7,247 bases of DNA from Coriobacteriia bacterium (lineage in GTDB: Bacteria > Actinomycetota > Coriobacteriia > Coriobacteriales > UBA8131). The position numbers and the translations under genes are program-made. The stretch's first letter is position 1, and each line of letters opens with the position of its first letter. The notes beneath the pieces were generated by a model. The model did not search any database, was not told the origin of the DNA, and saw only the letters and a list, made by a program, of their open reading frames with translations. The stretch covers positions 1-7,247 of the forward strand of contig WRFC01000036.1 in NCBI GenBank assembly GCA_009779015.1, read 5' to 3'. Positions 6,133 to 7,247 of this stretch are shown one piece after another.

Positions 6133-6323
6133 CAGGCACGAACCGGGCAGCAACGCCCGGCGGGCAAGGGCCGGGCGGCAACGCCCAGCAGGCACGGACC
6201 GGGCGGAAACGCCCGGCGGGCAAGGGTCGGGCGGCAACGCCTGGCGGGCCCAGCAGGCACGGACCGGGCGGCAACGCCCGGCGGGCCCAGCAGGCACGGA
6301 CCGGGCGGCAACGCCCGGCGGGC
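6133..6323. repeat. Intergenic array of six GNRA-capped hairpin repeats
   Basis: Six copies of an 18-nt hairpin, core CCGGGCG-GCAA-CGCCCGG (7-bp stem, GNRA tetraloop), start at 6143, 6171, 6199, 6227, 6264 and 6301, so the steps are 28, 28, 28, 37 and 37 nt. Spacers are themselves repeated: CGGGCAAGGG (after copies 1 and 3), CAGGCACGGA (after copy 2) and CGGGCCCAG plus CAGGCACGGA (after copies 4 and 5). Copies 5 and 6 are perfect. Copy 3 has a GAAA loop, also GNRA. Copy 4 keeps all seven pairs in + strand RNA through two G-U wobbles. Copies 1 and 2 each have one mismatched pair. It lies between lepB and glyQ, fills most of that gap, and has no convincing coding frame. It may act as a REP-like mRNA 3' stabiliser or processing region, a protein or RNA binding platform, or a neutral expanding repeat; the role is unknown. 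Confidence 0.93.
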
Positions 6324-6341
6324 ACTATAGCTAAAAAACCC

Positions 6342-6355
6342 AAGGAGGAGCAGTG
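6342..6355 (+). promoter_or_regulatory. Strong ribosome binding site and GTG start of glyQ
   Basis: AAGGAGG at 6342-6348 is a full Shine-Dalgarno match, 4 nt before the GTG at 6353. It decides the start codon. The short leader between the hairpin array and this site carries TATAGC (6326-6331), a weak -10-like hexamer with no matching -35, so I do not call a promoter there. Confidence 0.85.
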
Positions 6356-7247
6356 ACTTTTCAAGAAATCATCTTGGAGCTACAACGGTTTTGGGCGGCG
6401 CGCGGCTGCGTGGTCATGCAGCCCTACGACACCCCGGTCGGCGCCGGCACCTTTCACCCGGCCACCACGCTGCGGGCGCTCGGCCCCGGCTCTTGGGCGA
6501 CCGCCTACGTGCAGCCTTGCCGCCGCCCGACCGACGGGCGCTACGGCGAGAACCCCAACCGCATGCAGCACTACTACCAGTTTCAGGTGCTGATCAAGCC
6601 TTCTCCCGATGATTGCCAAGAGCTCTACCTCGAATCGCTGCGCGCCATCGGCATCGAGCCGCGCCAGCACGACGTGCGCTTCGTCGAAGACGACTGGGAG
6701 TCGCCCACCCTGGGCGCCTGGGGCCTAGGCTGGGAGGTCTGGCTGAACGGCATGGAGGTCACCCAGTTCACCTACTTTCAGCAGGTCGGCGGCCTGGAGT
6801 GCAGCCCCGTGCCGGTCGAGATCACCTACGGGCTAGAGCGCCTGGCCATGTACATCCAGCAGGTCGACTCGGTCTTTGACATCGTCTGGTCGCGCGCCGC
6901 CGACGGCCGCACCTACACCTACGGCGACGTCTTCTTAGAAAACGAGCGCGAGTTCTCGGCCTACAACTTCGAGCTTGCCGACACCACCCAGCTGTTCGCC
7001 GAATTCAACGCCTACGAGCGCGAATGCCAGCGCGTGCTCGACGCCGGCCTGCCGCTGCCGGCCTACGACTGCGTGCTCAGATGCTCGCACGCCTTCAACC
7101 TGCTGGATGCCCGCGGCGCCATCGCGGCCACCGAGCGGATGGGCTACATCTTGCGCGTACGCACGCTGGCCAAGGCCTGCTGCGAGGCCTACGCGGCCAA
7201 GGCCCAAGCACTAGGGGAGAAGAGCGCCACGGGCGCCGCCGCTGAGG
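6353..7247 (+). CDS. glyQ: Glycyl-tRNA synthetase alpha subunit, 3' end beyond the window
   Basis: GlyQ is the catalytic alpha subunit of the alpha2-beta2 glycyl-tRNA synthetase, which activates glycine with ATP; the beta subunit GlyS carries tRNA-binding functions. The visible 298 residues match the family along their whole length: VGAGTFHPATTLRALGP, YVQPCRRPTDGRYGENPNR, MQHYYQFQVLIKPSPD, FVEDDWESPTLGAWGLGWEV, the class II motif region NGMEVTQFTYFQQVGG, ITYGLERLAMYIQ, and SHAFNLLDARGAIAATER. The family is about 300 residues in E. coli. Here the C-terminus (QALGEKSATGAAAE) departs from the usual ALGFP ending, and no stop has been reached, so a low-complexity extension or, less likely, a fusion to GlyS is possible. 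The GTG start is fixed by AAGGAGG just upstream. glyS is expected next. No T-box leader is visible. Confidence 0.96.
   Translation, partial: MTFQEIILELQRFWAARGCVVMQPYDTPVGAGTFHPATTLRALGPGSWATAYVQPCRRPTDGRYGENPNRMQHYYQFQVLIKPSPDDCQELYLESLRAIGIEPRQHDVRFVEDDWESPTLGAWGLGWEVWLNGMEVTQFTYFQQVGGLECSPVPVEITYGLERLAMYIQQVDSVFDIVWSRAADGRTYTYGDVFLENEREFSAYNFELADTTQLFAEFNAYERECQRVLDAGLPLPAYDCVLRCSHAFNLLDARGAIAATERMGYILRVRTLAKACCEAYAAKAQALGEKSATGAAAE

Noticed and set aside
5562..6311. Long minus-strand frame antisense to lepB and the array
   Set aside because: It shadows a clearly real lepB on the other strand; long antisense frames are common in GC-rich genes, and its peptide shows no recognisable domain.
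6133..6323. CRISPR array
   Set aside because: Units are short palindromes and the spacers are themselves repeated, unlike unique CRISPR spacers; no cas genes are present.
6125..6334. 69-residue + strand frame through the hairpin array
   Set aside because: No ribosome binding site; composition is set by the repeats, and copy-to-copy length steps of 28 and 37 nt do not preserve a frame.
6143..6352. T-box leader for glyQ
   Set aside because: The GGGCGGCAACGCC core superficially recalls the T-box antiterminator, but the required UGGN is CGGC, the unit is repeated six times, and there is no specifier stem or terminator.

Overview
The window is a GC-rich bacterial chromosome segment made almost entirely of conserved housekeeping genes, all on the + strand. 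In order: dnaG (5' end cut off), rpoD, rpsP, a small KH-domain gene (khpA), rimM, trmD, lepB, and glyQ (still open at the right edge). Features that suggest a high-GC Gram-positive lineage, possibly Coriobacteriia, are the KH gene between rpsP and rimM, the alpha/beta-type glycyl-tRNA synthetase (glyQ), a signal peptidase with one N-terminal membrane segment, and frequent GTG/TTG starts. This placement is an inference from gene content and sequence style, not from a database search.

Layout. Positions 1-1818 encode DNA primase without about its first 33 residues. A 149-base AT-rich gap with operator-like and promoter-like sequence leads to the primary sigma factor (1968-3350). A second AT-rich gap with a perfect TATAAT precedes a compact translation and tRNA-modification cluster: rpsP (TTG start), khpA 3 nt later, rimM after a 58-nt gap, trmD overlapping rimM by 4 nt (GTGA), and lepB overlapping trmD by 4 nt (ATGA). 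A 269-base gap then holds an array of six small hairpins, followed by a strong ribosome binding site and glyQ.

How they work together. DnaG makes primers for replication and RpoD directs housekeeping transcription. S16, KhpA and RimM belong to small-subunit assembly and RNA handling. TrmD makes m1G37 in tRNA, LepB cleaves exported preproteins, and GlyQ charges tRNA-Gly together with GlyS, which should lie beyond the window.

The unusual parts are not new gene families. They are (i) the array at 6133-6323, made of 7-bp stems capped by GNRA tetraloops at start-to-start steps of 28, 28, 28, 37 and 37 nt; (ii) an enlarged RimM with a Gly-rich insert and three near-identical 30-bp in-frame repeats encoding a Pro/Gln/Glu-rich loop; (iii) a TATAAT framed by inverted arms inside the 3' part of trmD, spelled partly with the rare codons ATA and AGG; and (iv) rimM without a visible Shine-Dalgarno sequence. 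I saw no mobile element, tRNA, rRNA, CRISPR or canonical rho-independent terminator.
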